Below are positions 1 through 6,437 of a stretch of DNA of 7,910 nt, one piece after another. The position numbers and the translations under genes are program-made. Each line of letters begins with the position of its first letter. Positions within the stretch are counted from its first letter, which is position 1. Below the pieces are notes generated by a model. The model saw only the letters and a program-made list of their open reading frames with translations. It had not been told where the DNA came from and ran no database searches. Source of the DNA: an uncultured Zetaproteobacteria bacterium (lineage in GTDB: Bacteria > Pseudomonadota > Zetaproteobacteria > Mariprofundales > Mariprofundaceae). The stretch is taken from contig CAMZLX010000045.1 in assembly GCA_947311795.1 (NCBI GenBank), positions 1 through 7,910 of the forward strand, in the 5' to 3' direction.

Positions 1-1
1 C

Positions 2-61
2 AGGGTTGGATTGATTTGCTTTGACAATCATGCCGCAAAACCAATAATCCAACGCCTATGA
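2..61 (+). CDS. Possible 3' end of an unseen upstream gene
   Basis: A frame open from the left edge ends in a TGA that overlaps the ATG of the kinase gene as ATGA; its last residues read FDNHAAKPIIQRL. A competing frame from base 1 reads QGWIDLL and stops at 22-24. In many proteobacteria ruvC lies just before ruvA, so either tail could belong to ruvC or to another gene, but neither is long enough to identify. The kinase start has no Shine-Dalgarno sequence, which would fit translational coupling to the ATGA-overlapping frame. That is inference from spacing only. Confidence 0.25.
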   Translation, partial: RVGLICFDNHAAKPIIQRL

Positions 62-2073
62 AATGTGCAGCGTGTGGAACGCATTATCCTGATAACAAGA
101 TTTTCTGTCAGACATGCGGCGAAATTCTAGCAGGGGAAGACGGTCAGCCACGATTGGGTGAGTATACCCTGCTTGAGAAGTTGGGGCAGGGTGGTGTTGG
201 CATTGTATATCGCGCCAAACATCAAGATATTGACCAAGACGTTGCCATTAAAATTCTTAACCCCAAAAGCTTTGGTGATAAAAAACATATGCAACGGTTT
301 CGTCGTGAAACTCATATGCATTCTCAACTTCAACATCCTAATATTATTGACTTTATCGATATGTATGAAGGTGGTGGTGTTATTGCTTTGGTGATGGAAA
401 TGCTTTCAGGCTGTAACCTCAAAGAATATATGAATCATAAAGGTGTGTTGCCGATTGCAGAAACACTGCGCATAGCGATAGATGTTTTGTACGCTTTAGA
501 AGAAGCACATAAACATGAAATGGTTCATAGGGATTTAAAACCATCCAATATTTTTATGACGGATCATGATGAAGTGAAACTGATGGACTTTGGGCTGGCG
601 AAATCACTCAAGGATAATGAAGATATAACAGATAGTGGTGTTACTGTTGGTACGTATATGTACATGGCACCAGAGCAAATTCTGGGTCAAGATATAGGTG
701 CTTATACTGATTTATATTCACTGGGTATTGTGTTGTATCGCATGACTACAGCAGTTTTACCCTTTATGTCTACAGGTGGTGGCGAGTTTGAGATTATGGA
801 AAAGCAGGTGCGAAAAGCACCACAAAATCCTCAGGATCTTAATCCAGAAATCCCAGATGATTTAAATATAATTATTTTGAATTTACTGGAAAAGAAACCA
901 GAAGATAGACCTAAGACATGTCTGGAAGTCATTCGAGGGTTAAACCGTATCAAACAGTCTTTAACACTTAGCTTAAGTGATGAAGATGCAGAAACGACAT
1001 TTTCTGAGTTGAATACTAGTATCAGTCAACTCAGTAGTGAACAACCTTCAGCAAGCCATAGTGAAGAGCATAGTAAACAGACGGTGGACTTTCACACACT
1101 GTTAAGTGCATTTTCTGTCGATTCTAAGGTTGCACCTGAACAGCCACGATTTGATATGCGGCATGCACCGGCTTTAAGTAAGGAAGTATTGGGGCGTTTA
1201 AAAGTAGCGATTTCCACGATTCCACCGTTACCTGAAGTGTGGTATGATGTTCAACATGTCTTTGAGGATGAAACCAGTTCACCATCTGATTTGGCTAAGG
1301 TGATTTCACAAGATGCTGTGTTGACGGCACATATCTTGAAAAATTGTAATACAGCCGCATATTTACCAGCAGGTGCTAAAGAAAATACAGATGTTGCTCT
1401 GGCATTGACGCGTCTTGGTATGGATGCAGCACAAAGCTTGGTATTGAGTACAGTTGTTCCTGATTTTGCAACATCACCAGCATCATCGGTTGATGTACGA
1501 GGTATTTGGTTTCATGGGCAAGCAATTTCAATGTTTTCCCGTATTTTATCCGAATTTAGCCCTGTTGTAGATGCCCAGTCTGCTGCCATGTTTGGCTTGT
1601 TGCATGATATTGGTAAGTTGGTGATATTACATCTTGAATCGGATGAAAAACTGGTACAGCTCAAACAACATATTGATGAGGGGCAGGATTCACTCTTGGC
1701 TGAAATTGATGTGCTTGGGTATTCACATATTGATGCAGGCATGATGCTTGCATTGCATTGGAAACTGCCACGAAAACTACACCGATTCATTTATTACCAT
1801 CATTTTCCATGTTGGCAAAAACCAGAAACTTGGCCACCAGATGTGCAAGCGTCATCCATGTTGATTCACATGGCGCACTTGGTATTAAGTTCGCTAACTA
1901 ATGATGATATTTACGATGGGATTTGGGCAAATGCACACCGTACGCATGTTAAAAGTTCAGCGGCTATTTTGCATAACCCGCTGCGATTGCCAGTGAAAGA
2001 TGCATCACTGTATAGCAATATGCGCGTCAAACTGAAACATTTGCAACGTTTGTTTCCTGATTTGTTCCCTTGA
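58..2073 (+). CDS. Zinc-ribbon Ser/Thr protein kinase fused to an HDOD domain
   Basis: A 671-residue soluble signalling protein with no predicted membrane helix. Residues 3-20 hold two CxxC pairs (C3, C6, C17, C20), a probable zinc ribbon. Residues ~36-300 are a Hanks-type kinase with a glycine-rich loop (LGQGGVGIVY, 42-51), VAIK lysine K65, catalytic HRDLKPSN (D159), DFG at 177-179, an activation loop with T191, S193 and T196, MAPE at 203-206, D218 and R284. All catalytic residues are present, so it should be active. Residues ~301-365 form a Ser/Thr/Glu-rich linker, probably disordered. Residues ~372-585 match HDOD: IPPLP at 388-392, an NTAAY motif, LLHDIGK with H516 and D517, HWKLP, and YYHH near 579-582. 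HDOD domains are regulatory output modules, often without proven enzyme activity. The start is supported by the zinc ribbon beginning at residue 3, although no clear ribosome binding site precedes it. The target is unknown; proximity to ruvAB does not prove a role in repair. Confidence 0.93.
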   Translation: MKCAACGTHYPDNKIFCQTCGEILAGEDGQPRLGEYTLLEKLGQGGVGIVYRAKHQDIDQDVAIKILNPKSFGDKKHMQRFRRETHMHSQLQHPNIIDFIDMYEGGGVIALVMEMLSGCNLKEYMNHKGVLPIAETLRIAIDVLYALEEAHKHEMVHRDLKPSNIFMTDHDEVKLMDFGLAKSLKDNEDITDSGVTVGTYMYMAPEQILGQDIGAYTDLYSLGIVLYRMTTAVLPFMSTGGGEFEIMEKQVRKAPQNPQDLNPEIPDDLNIIILNLLEKKPEDRPKTCLEVIRGLNRIKQSLTLSLSDEDAETTFSELNTSISQLSSEQPSASHSEEHSKQTVDFHTLLSAFSVDSKVAPEQPRFDMRHAPALSKEVLGRLKVAISTIPPLPEVWYDVQHVFEDETSSPSDLAKVISQDAVLTAHILKNCNTAAYLPAGAKENTDVALALTRLGMDAAQSLVLSTVVPDFATSPASSVDVRGIWFHGQAISMFSRILSEFSPVVDAQSAAMFGLLHDIGKLVILHLESDEKLVQLKQHIDEGQDSLLAEIDVLGYSHIDAGMMLALHWKLPRKLHRFIYYHHFPCWQKPETWPPDVQASSMLIHMAHLVLSSLTNDDIYDGIWANAHRTHVKSSAAILHNPLRLPVKDASLYSNMRVKLKHLQRLFPDLFP

Positions 2074-2142
2074 TGGGCAAGGGATAAGAGTGCTTGCTCA
2101 TCAAAGCATAACTAAGCATGATACGCTTTGTTTGCTAAATAG

Positions 2143-2150
2143 AAGGGGAG
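2143..2150 (+). promoter_or_regulatory. Strong ribosome binding site of ruvA
   Basis: AAGGGGAG lies six bases before the ATG at 2157 and fixes the ruvA start. It is one of the best Shine-Dalgarno sequences in the window, which suggests ruvA is translated independently of the kinase gene, whose stop lies 83 bases upstream. I could not find a convincing sigma-70 promoter in that gap. Confidence 0.7.
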
Positions 2151-2156
2151 AATGGC

Positions 2157-2726
2157 ATGATTAGTTGGCTTTCAGGTGTAGTGCGGGAACTTGACCCTTC
2201 TGGTTTGGTTGTGCTCAACGTCAATGGTGTGGGTTATGAAGTGTCGGTGAGTATGCAGACCTTGGTGGCTTTGAAATTGGGCGAAGTGGCTGAATTACAA
2301 ATTCACAGCCATGTGCGCGAAGACCAATTTACTTTGTTTGGTTTTTCTGATGTGAAAGAGAGGGCATTGTTCCGCAGTTTAAACAAAGTATCAGGCATTG
2401 GTGCAAAAACAGCACTGAATTTAATGTCAGGCATGAATGCAACAGACTTGATGCAAGCCATTGAAAACAGTGATGATGTTGCGATTGCCCGCACACCGGG
2501 TATTGGTAAAAAAACTGCACAACGCCTTATCTTGGAGTTGCGCGGTAAACTTATAGATGCGGATGTGGTGGCAGGTGCGCCAGTAGGTGGCTCGTTGCAA
2601 CATGATGTGAAATCGGCACTGGTCAACTTGGGTTACAAACCTGTTCAGATTGATAAAGTGTTGAAAGCAGTGGATAACTCGCTTGGTTTTGAAGAGATGT
2701 TCCGTGTTGCCCTTAAAGCCCTATGA
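2157..2726 (+). CDS. ruvA: Holliday junction branch migration protein RuvA
   Basis: RuvA binds the four-way Holliday junction as a tetramer and loads the RuvB motor to drive branch migration in recombinational repair, in the cytoplasm. The 189-residue product has the usual family length. Residues 1-64 form the OB-fold domain with the conserved NGVGYEV and VREDQFTLFGF segments. E55 and D56 sit where the acidic pin of E. coli RuvA lies. Two helix-hairpin-helix motifs are visible, VSGIGAKTAL (78-87) and TPGIGKKTAQRL (113-124). A short flexible linker (~135-148) leads to the small C-terminal RuvB-binding domain, with its SALVNLGY motif at 153-160. The start has a strong ribosome binding site. Its stop overlaps the ATG of an 18-codon frame leading into ruvB. 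No ruvC is visible in the window. Confidence 0.97.
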   Translation: MISWLSGVVRELDPSGLVVLNVNGVGYEVSVSMQTLVALKLGEVAELQIHSHVREDQFTLFGFSDVKERALFRSLNKVSGIGAKTALNLMSGMNATDLMQAIENSDDVAIARTPGIGKKTAQRLILELRGKLIDADVVAGAPVGGSLQHDVKSALVNLGYKPVQIDKVLKAVDNSLGFEEMFRVALKAL

Positions 2727-2779
2727 ACCTGAAATTGAATCCAAAATTAAACGCGACATTGAGTGAGCCTTTGATATGA
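2723..2779 (+). CDS. 18-codon mini-ORF bridging ruvA and ruvB
   Basis: The frame MNLKLNPKLNATLSEPLI starts in an ATGA overlap with the ruvA stop and ends in an ATGA overlap with the ruvB start, exactly filling the intergenic gap. It has no Shine-Dalgarno sequence of its own, so any translation would depend on ribosomes finishing ruvA. The simplest role is a termination-reinitiation relay that couples RuvB synthesis to RuvA. A functional peptide is possible but unsupported, and chance is a real alternative in a 49-base gap. Confidence 0.35.
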   Translation: MNLKLNPKLNATLSEPLI

Positions 2780-3828
2780 ATTTTGAACCCTTTGATGACG
2801 ATGATGGTTTGGATGAACGTGTGATTTCCGCGGGTGCACAGGGTGATGAAGTATGGGATTCAGCTTTGCGCCCCAAAGCTTTGGATGAGTATGTTGGCCA
2901 ATCTAAAATTTGCCAAAATTTAAAAGTTTTTATTCAAGCGGCAAGCAAGCGGCAAGAATCTTTGGATCATGTGTTGCTCTATGGTCCTCCAGGTTTGGGT
3001 AAAACCACGCTTGCCAATATTATTGCCAATGAAATGGGTGCGCAAATCCGCTCAACATCAGGGCCAGTGATTGAAAAACCTGGTGATTTAGCAGCCATGC
3101 TCACCAACTTGGAAGAAGGCGATGTGTTATTCATTGATGAAATACATCGCTTGAATCCACAAGTAGAAGAAATTTTGTATCCTGCCATGGAAGACTTTCA
3201 ACTGGATATTATGATTGGGCAAGGTCCTGCGGCACGCTCCATTAAAATGGATTTGCCCCGCTTTACACTGCTTGGTGCAACTACACGTGCAGGGTTGCTG
3301 ACCAACCCTTTGCGTGATCGCTTTGGTATGATGATGCGCCTTGAATTTTATAATCATGCAGATTTAAGTCATATTGTGAAACGTTCAGCAGCCTTGCTTG
3401 AGATTAAAACAGATGAAACGGGTGCGGAAGAAGTGGCACGTCGTTCACGGGGTACGCCGCGCATAGCCAACCGTTTGCTGCGTAGGGTGCGAGATTTCGC
3501 AGAAGTGGAACATGATGGCGAGATTACATTAAAAGTTGCGCAGTCCGCTTTAGAGCGCCTTGATGTGGATGAACATGGCTTGGACTATCTGGATAGAAAG
3601 CTATTGGCTGCATTGATTGATAAATATGCAGGAGGGCCTGCAGGCATTGATACGCTGGCTGCATCTATCGCCGAAGAACGGGATACGATTGAAGATGTGC
3701 TTGAGCCTTTTTTGATGCAAGAAGGTTTCCTTACGCGCACACCACGCGGGCGCATAGCCACACCCTTGGCATACACCCATTTAAAACGGGATTTACCTGA
3801 ACCCGATAAACAAGGATCATTGATATGA
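2776..3828 (+). CDS. ruvB: Holliday junction branch migration ATPase RuvB
   Basis: RuvB is the hexameric AAA+ motor that pumps DNA through the RuvA-bound junction. The 350-residue protein matches the family length. Residues ~25-45 carry the conserved LRP...YVGQ segment. Walker A is GPPGLGKT (70-77), Walker B LFIDEIH (118-124, D121/E122), and sensor 1 GATTRAG (167-173). The LRDRFG segment (179-184) follows, in the arginine-finger region, and sensor 2 is GTPRIANRLLRRVRD (226-240). A C-terminal winged helix spans ~265-335, with KYAGGPAGIDTLA and RGRIAT. The N-terminal ~20 residues are unusually acidic (FDDDDGLDE), a feature that varies in the family. A weak GAGTGAG lies eight bases before the ATG, and the mini-ORF stop overlaps it. 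The ruvB stop overlaps the next gene's start (ATGA), so the two are probably cotranscribed and coupled. Confidence 0.97.
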   Translation: MNFEPFDDDDGLDERVISAGAQGDEVWDSALRPKALDEYVGQSKICQNLKVFIQAASKRQESLDHVLLYGPPGLGKTTLANIIANEMGAQIRSTSGPVIEKPGDLAAMLTNLEEGDVLFIDEIHRLNPQVEEILYPAMEDFQLDIMIGQGPAARSIKMDLPRFTLLGATTRAGLLTNPLRDRFGMMMRLEFYNHADLSHIVKRSAALLEIKTDETGAEEVARRSRGTPRIANRLLRRVRDFAEVEHDGEITLKVAQSALERLDVDEHGLDYLDRKLLAALIDKYAGGPAGIDTLAASIAEERDTIEDVLEPFLMQEGFLTRTPRGRIATPLAYTHLKRDLPEPDKQGSLI

Positions 3829-4244
3829 ATGTAAGAATGATGGGCTTTAGCCTTTGTGCTGCGCTATTGTTAGCCAGCTGTGATCAACCTGCCAATTCAT
3901 TGGTGGGCAGCTGGAAATCAGATAAAAGTAAAACCTTGGCATCCATGCATGCGCGCAAGGATATCCCCGAAGAAACCAAAGCGTATTTGGAGAAAAACTT
4001 TTTTGGGCGCTTAACCATCACTTATGCGGATAAAACATACAGTGCTGTGCTCGATGGTGAAGAAGATGTGCGTCCTGATAGTTACCCCTACCGAATTGTT
4101 GAAGAAACGGATGATTATTACATTATTGAAAATGAATTGTTGGGCACGAAATTCAATAAAAAACTATTCAAGGATAGGGCTTGTTATTATGAGCTAACAT
4201 CCGAATGGAATTTCCGTGAATACTTTTGTCGGGTAAGCGATTAA
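3825..4244 (+). CDS. Small lipoprotein of unknown function
   Basis: The 139-residue product starts with a short basic N-terminus, a hydrophobic stretch (residues 7-17) and the lipobox LASC, with the acylated cysteine at C19, so it should be a lipoprotein on the periplasmic side. Residue +2 is Asp, which in E. coli disfavours Lol export and keeps lipoproteins in the inner membrane; whether that holds here is inference. The mature part opens with LVGSW (26-30), a motif seen in small lipocalin-like or stress beta-barrel proteins, followed by alternating hydrophobic/polar strands. C120 and C135 could form a disulfide. I do not recognise the family. The ATG overlaps the ruvB stop, and AAGGA at 3812-3816 is a good ribosome binding site inside the end of ruvB. 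The stop lies two bases before ybgC, so it is very likely cotranscribed with ybgC-tolQRA and may work with the cell envelope. Confidence 0.85.
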   Translation: MNVRMMGFSLCAALLLASCDQPANSLVGSWKSDKSKTLASMHARKDIPEETKAYLEKNFFGRLTITYADKTYSAVLDGEEDVRPDSYPYRIVEETDDYYIIENELLGTKFNKKLFKDRACYYELTSEWNFREYFCRVSD

Positions 4245-4246
4245 CC

Positions 4247-4648
4247 ATGTTTAGCTTGGATGTTCGTATATATTATGAGGATACGGATGCAGGTGGCGTT
4301 GTTTACCATGCCAACTATCTTCGATATATGGAGCGAGCGCGTACCGAAGCCCTACGAGACTTGGGGTTTGAGCAAAGTGACTTGGTCAAAGATGAAGATA
4401 TGGTGTTTGCCTTAACACGGACTGACATCCGCTACCGCAGACCTGCGCGTTTGGATGATTTATTGCAGGTGCGTAGTGAGTTGTTAGAAGCCAAGGGTGC
4501 AAAAATGGTGTTTAAACACATGATTTATTGCGGTGAGACCTTGTTGGTTGAAGCGGACATCACGCTGGCATGTATCAGTACCCAAGGCAGACCCAAACGT
4601 ATTCCTGCGGCAGTTCTAACCCGCATTGAACAGGAGCAAAACTTATGA
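4247..4648 (+). CDS. ybgC: YbgC acyl-CoA thioesterase (hotdog fold)
   Basis: YbgC is a small cytoplasmic acyl-CoA thioesterase of the 4-hydroxybenzoyl-CoA thioesterase hotdog family, commonly encoded just before tolQ and linked to phospholipid metabolism. The 133-residue product has the diagnostic N-terminal motif YYEDTDAGGVVYHANYL followed by YMERAR, with D14 and H21 as likely active-site residues. The frame stays open upstream to a TTG at 4226, but that would overlap the lipoprotein gene and add seven unconserved residues. I choose the ATG at 4247, which gives the normal family start two bases after the lipoprotein stop. The stop overlaps the tolQ ATG as ATGA, indicating tight coupling. Confidence 0.94.
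   Translation: MFSLDVRIYYEDTDAGGVVYHANYLRYMERARTEALRDLGFEQSDLVKDEDMVFALTRTDIRYRRPARLDDLLQVRSELLEAKGAKMVFKHMIYCGETLLVEADITLACISTQGRPKRIPAAVLTRIEQEQNL
4632..4636 (+). promoter_or_regulatory. Ribosome binding site of tolQ
   Basis: AGGAG within the end of ybgC lies eight bases before the tolQ ATG at 4645. It supports that start despite the overlap with the ybgC stop. Confidence 0.6.
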
Positions 4649-5307
4649 ATGAACATTTATCCATTTGGACGTTGGTCTTGGATGCAGGGCTGGTGGTACA
4701 AATTGTATTACTTATTTTATTGTCATTATCTTTTATGTCATGGGCGATTATTTTTAATAAATGGCGTGTATTTCGCGCAGGTAAAGCTGCGGATGATGCC
4801 TTTGATACCTTGTTTTGGAGCGGTGAAAGCTTGGATACGGTTGCTAGCCAAGCCGCAGATATGCCGAACAGCGCTCAAGCTCAAGTGTTTGAGAAAGGAT
4901 ATGTTGCATATCAAAAAATCAAACAAGAGCAGCGTGGTACAGCATTAAATATTCGCCATGCCATTGACCATGCTTGGACAACACAAATGAACCGCTTTGC
5001 TTCAGGTTTATCATTTTTGGCAACAGTGGGTTCAACAGCACCGTTTATTGGTTTATTTGGCACGGTATGGGGTATTATTGATGCATTTCAGAATATCGGA
5101 CTAACCCAAAATACATCTTTGGCAACGGTTGCGCCAGGTATTGCGGAAGCATTGGTAGCAACTGCATTTGGTTTGCTGGCTGCGATTCCATCGGTGATTG
5201 CATACAATATGTTTACCTCCAAAATGAAAGCATTGGATGCAAGCCTTGATGCTTTTAGCACCGAATTTATGAGTGTGCTTACGCACCACGCTAAAGAAAA
5301 ATCATGA
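4645..5307 (+). CDS. tolQ: Tol-Pal system proton-channel subunit TolQ
   Basis: TolQ is the inner-membrane subunit that, with TolR, converts proton flow into movement of TolA for outer-membrane constriction and integrity. The 220-residue product shows the MotA/TolQ/ExbB architecture. Membrane helix 1 lies at ~15-38, a long cytoplasmic loop at ~40-118, helix 2 at ~122-146 and helix 3 at ~161-187. Conserved motifs are GLFGTVWGIIDAF (136-148) and APGIAEALVATAFGLLAAIP (163-182). T140 and T173 sit in the positions of the channel-lining threonines. ExbB is the main alternative, but the neighbouring ybgC and the GTVWGI motif favour TolQ. The gene overlaps ybgC by four bases and ends nine bases before tolR. 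Confidence 0.94.
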   Translation: MNEHLSIWTLVLDAGLVVQIVLLILLSLSFMSWAIIFNKWRVFRAGKAADDAFDTLFWSGESLDTVASQAADMPNSAQAQVFEKGYVAYQKIKQEQRGTALNIRHAIDHAWTTQMNRFASGLSFLATVGSTAPFIGLFGTVWGIIDAFQNIGLTQNTSLATVAPGIAEALVATAFGLLAAIPSVIAYNMFTSKMKALDASLDAFSTEFMSVLTHHAKEKS

Positions 5308-5316
5308 GTAACCATC

Positions 5317-5733
5317 ATGGGTAAGAAGCGCCATGCCCAGTGGGCGGATGACAACACATTGATGTCCAATATCAATATCACGCCCATGGTGGATGTGATG
5401 CTGGTATTGTTGATTATTTTTATGGTGGCAGCCCCCATGCTGACCCAAGGTGTGAACGTTGATTTACCCGATGCCAATGCACCGCAATTGCGGCAGCAGG
5501 TTGAACCACTGGTGATTTCTATCAAAAAGAATGGTGATTTATACATTCAAAATAAACAGATAGATATCAACCAGTTAGCCCCCAGAATTGAAGCCATGCG
5601 CAAGGCAAAACCCAAGCTTCCTGTGTTTATTCGTGGTGACGGTAAGACCCCTTACGAAGCTGTGGCAAGGGTGATGAGTTTACTTGAATCTGCGGGTATC
5701 AAACAGATTTCTTTGGTTACGGAACCACAGTAG
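5317..5733 (+). CDS. tolR: Tol-Pal system protein TolR
   Basis: TolR pairs with TolQ to form the proton-driven motor. The 138-residue product has a short cytoplasmic N-terminus, the conserved NINITPMVDVMLVLLIIFM segment with membrane helix at ~24-43, and the essential proton-carrying aspartate D26 (D23 in E. coli). A periplasmic domain follows, ending in a family-typical VxxVMSLLESAGIKQISLVTE region. A six-codon frame (MSNHHG) starts in an ATGA overlap with the tolQ stop and ends inside the first codons of tolR. I rejected it as the start because it is out of frame. The ribosome binding site is weak, so coupling to tolQ translation is likely. Confidence 0.94.
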   Translation: MGKKRHAQWADDNTLMSNINITPMVDVMLVLLIIFMVAAPMLTQGVNVDLPDANAPQLRQQVEPLVISIKKNGDLYIQNKQIDINQLAPRIEAMRKAKPKLPVFIRGDGKTPYEAVARVMSLLESAGIKQISLVTEPQ

Positions 5734-5741
5734 TTATATCC

Positions 5742-6434
5742 ATGTTGGATACTCGGGATTTTACATTTGCATTTGTTTTGCATGTTTTTGCAGTCTTGGT
5801 TCTGTTGGTGGCAAACCAATGGCGTAGTGAGCATGTCAAAGTGCCAGAACGCGTGGTGCAGGTAAAGATGGTGAGTTTGGCTGAGCTTCAGTCCATGATA
5901 CCCAAAAGCAAACCTGTATCCAAAGCGAAACCTCATGTAAACAAACCCAAAGTGTTGCCCAAGCTTAAACCGAAACCCTTGGTCAAACCGAAACCCACCC
6001 TGAAACCTAAAGCCAAACCCAAGAAAAAAGCCGTGGTGGAAGAAGAATTGGATTACGACCCATTTGCCCCCATGGAATCGGCACCCAAAAAACGCAAGAA
6101 AAAGAAAACGAATACCGCTACAACACTCAATACCATGCTGGAAGCACAATTAACCGATACGGAAATGAACCATTATATTGCAGGTATGCAGCAGGCGGTT
6201 GAGCAGCAATGGAAAGTGCCAACGGAAATGTTAGGCAAATTAAACGACCCTTTGGTAGAACTTAAACTCTTGCCAACTGGGCAAGTATCTTCTGTGCGCA
6301 TCTTGGAATCATCAGGTTCAAAACAATTGGATAGCACACTGCTGCAAGCGATTTATGCCGCAGCACCGTTTGATATACCCAGCCAACAATACGGCTTATT
6401 CAAAACCAATTTGATTCGCTTTCACCCCTTATAA
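5742..6434 (+). CDS. tolA: Short TolA/TonB-like energy-transducing protein
   Basis: The 230-residue product has one N-terminal membrane anchor (~8-25), a periplasmic spacer and a C-terminal TolA/TonB-type domain (~140-230, with HYIAGMQQAVEQQW and a strand-rich end). It should couple the TolQR motor to the outer membrane or to periplasmic partners. Position directly after tolQR argues for TolA. It is, however, much shorter than E. coli TolA (about 420 residues), and its spacer is Lys/Pro-rich (54-96) rather than a long alanine-rich helix, which is more like TonB. The SxxxH anchor motif used by TolA/TonB to contact TolQ/ExbB appears as A10-x3-H14, keeping the histidine and losing the serine. 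A second basic cluster, KKRKKKK, lies at 116-122. The ATG eight bases after tolR has no strong ribosome binding site. Confidence 0.85.
   Translation: MLDTRDFTFAFVLHVFAVLVLLVANQWRSEHVKVPERVVQVKMVSLAELQSMIPKSKPVSKAKPHVNKPKVLPKLKPKPLVKPKPTLKPKAKPKKKAVVEEELDYDPFAPMESAPKKRKKKKTNTATTLNTMLEAQLTDTEMNHYIAGMQQAVEQQWKVPTEMLGKLNDPLVELKLLPTGQVSSVRILESSGSKQLDSTLLQAIYAAAPFDIPSQQYGLFKTNLIRFHPL
5901..6029 (+). repeat. Lys-Pro repeat tract in the TolA-like spacer
   Basis: Residues 54-96 of the TolA-like protein contain 11 prolines and 17 lysines, mostly as KP, PK or KxKP units, encoded by runs of AAA/AAG and CCN codons. Such a tract would form an extended, polyproline-like, positively charged rod across the periplasm. 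The repetitive DNA could change length by slippage. Confidence 0.8.
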
Positions 6435-6437
6435 TAC

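Noticed and set aside
2094..2124. Possible sigma-70 promoter before ruvA (TTGCTC with a downstream CATGAT)
   Set aside because: The -10 element matches at only about half its positions; no better than expected by chance.
2102..2130. Inverted repeat CAAAGC...GCTTTG in the kinase–ruvA gap, as a possible terminator
   Set aside because: The stem is only six base pairs, AT-rich, with a 17-base loop and no following T-run; too weak to call a terminator or operator.
4226..4246. Upstream TTG start for ybgC
   Set aside because: It overlaps the lipoprotein gene and adds seven residues not typical of YbgC; the ATG at 4247 gives the normal family N-terminus.
5304..5324. Six-codon frame MSNHHG between tolQ and tolR with an ATGA overlap
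   Set aside because: Too short to support; unlike the ruvA–ruvB case it ends inside tolR rather than exactly at its start.
5088..5546. 152-codon minus-strand frame opposite tolQ/tolR
   Set aside because: Overlaps two well-supported genes on the other strand and shows no recognisable motif; a shadow frame.
5652..6149. 165-codon minus-strand frame opposite tolR/tolA
   Set aside because: Its Phe/Gly-rich product is the antisense shadow of the Lys/Pro-rich TolA spacer (AAA/CCN codons read backwards).
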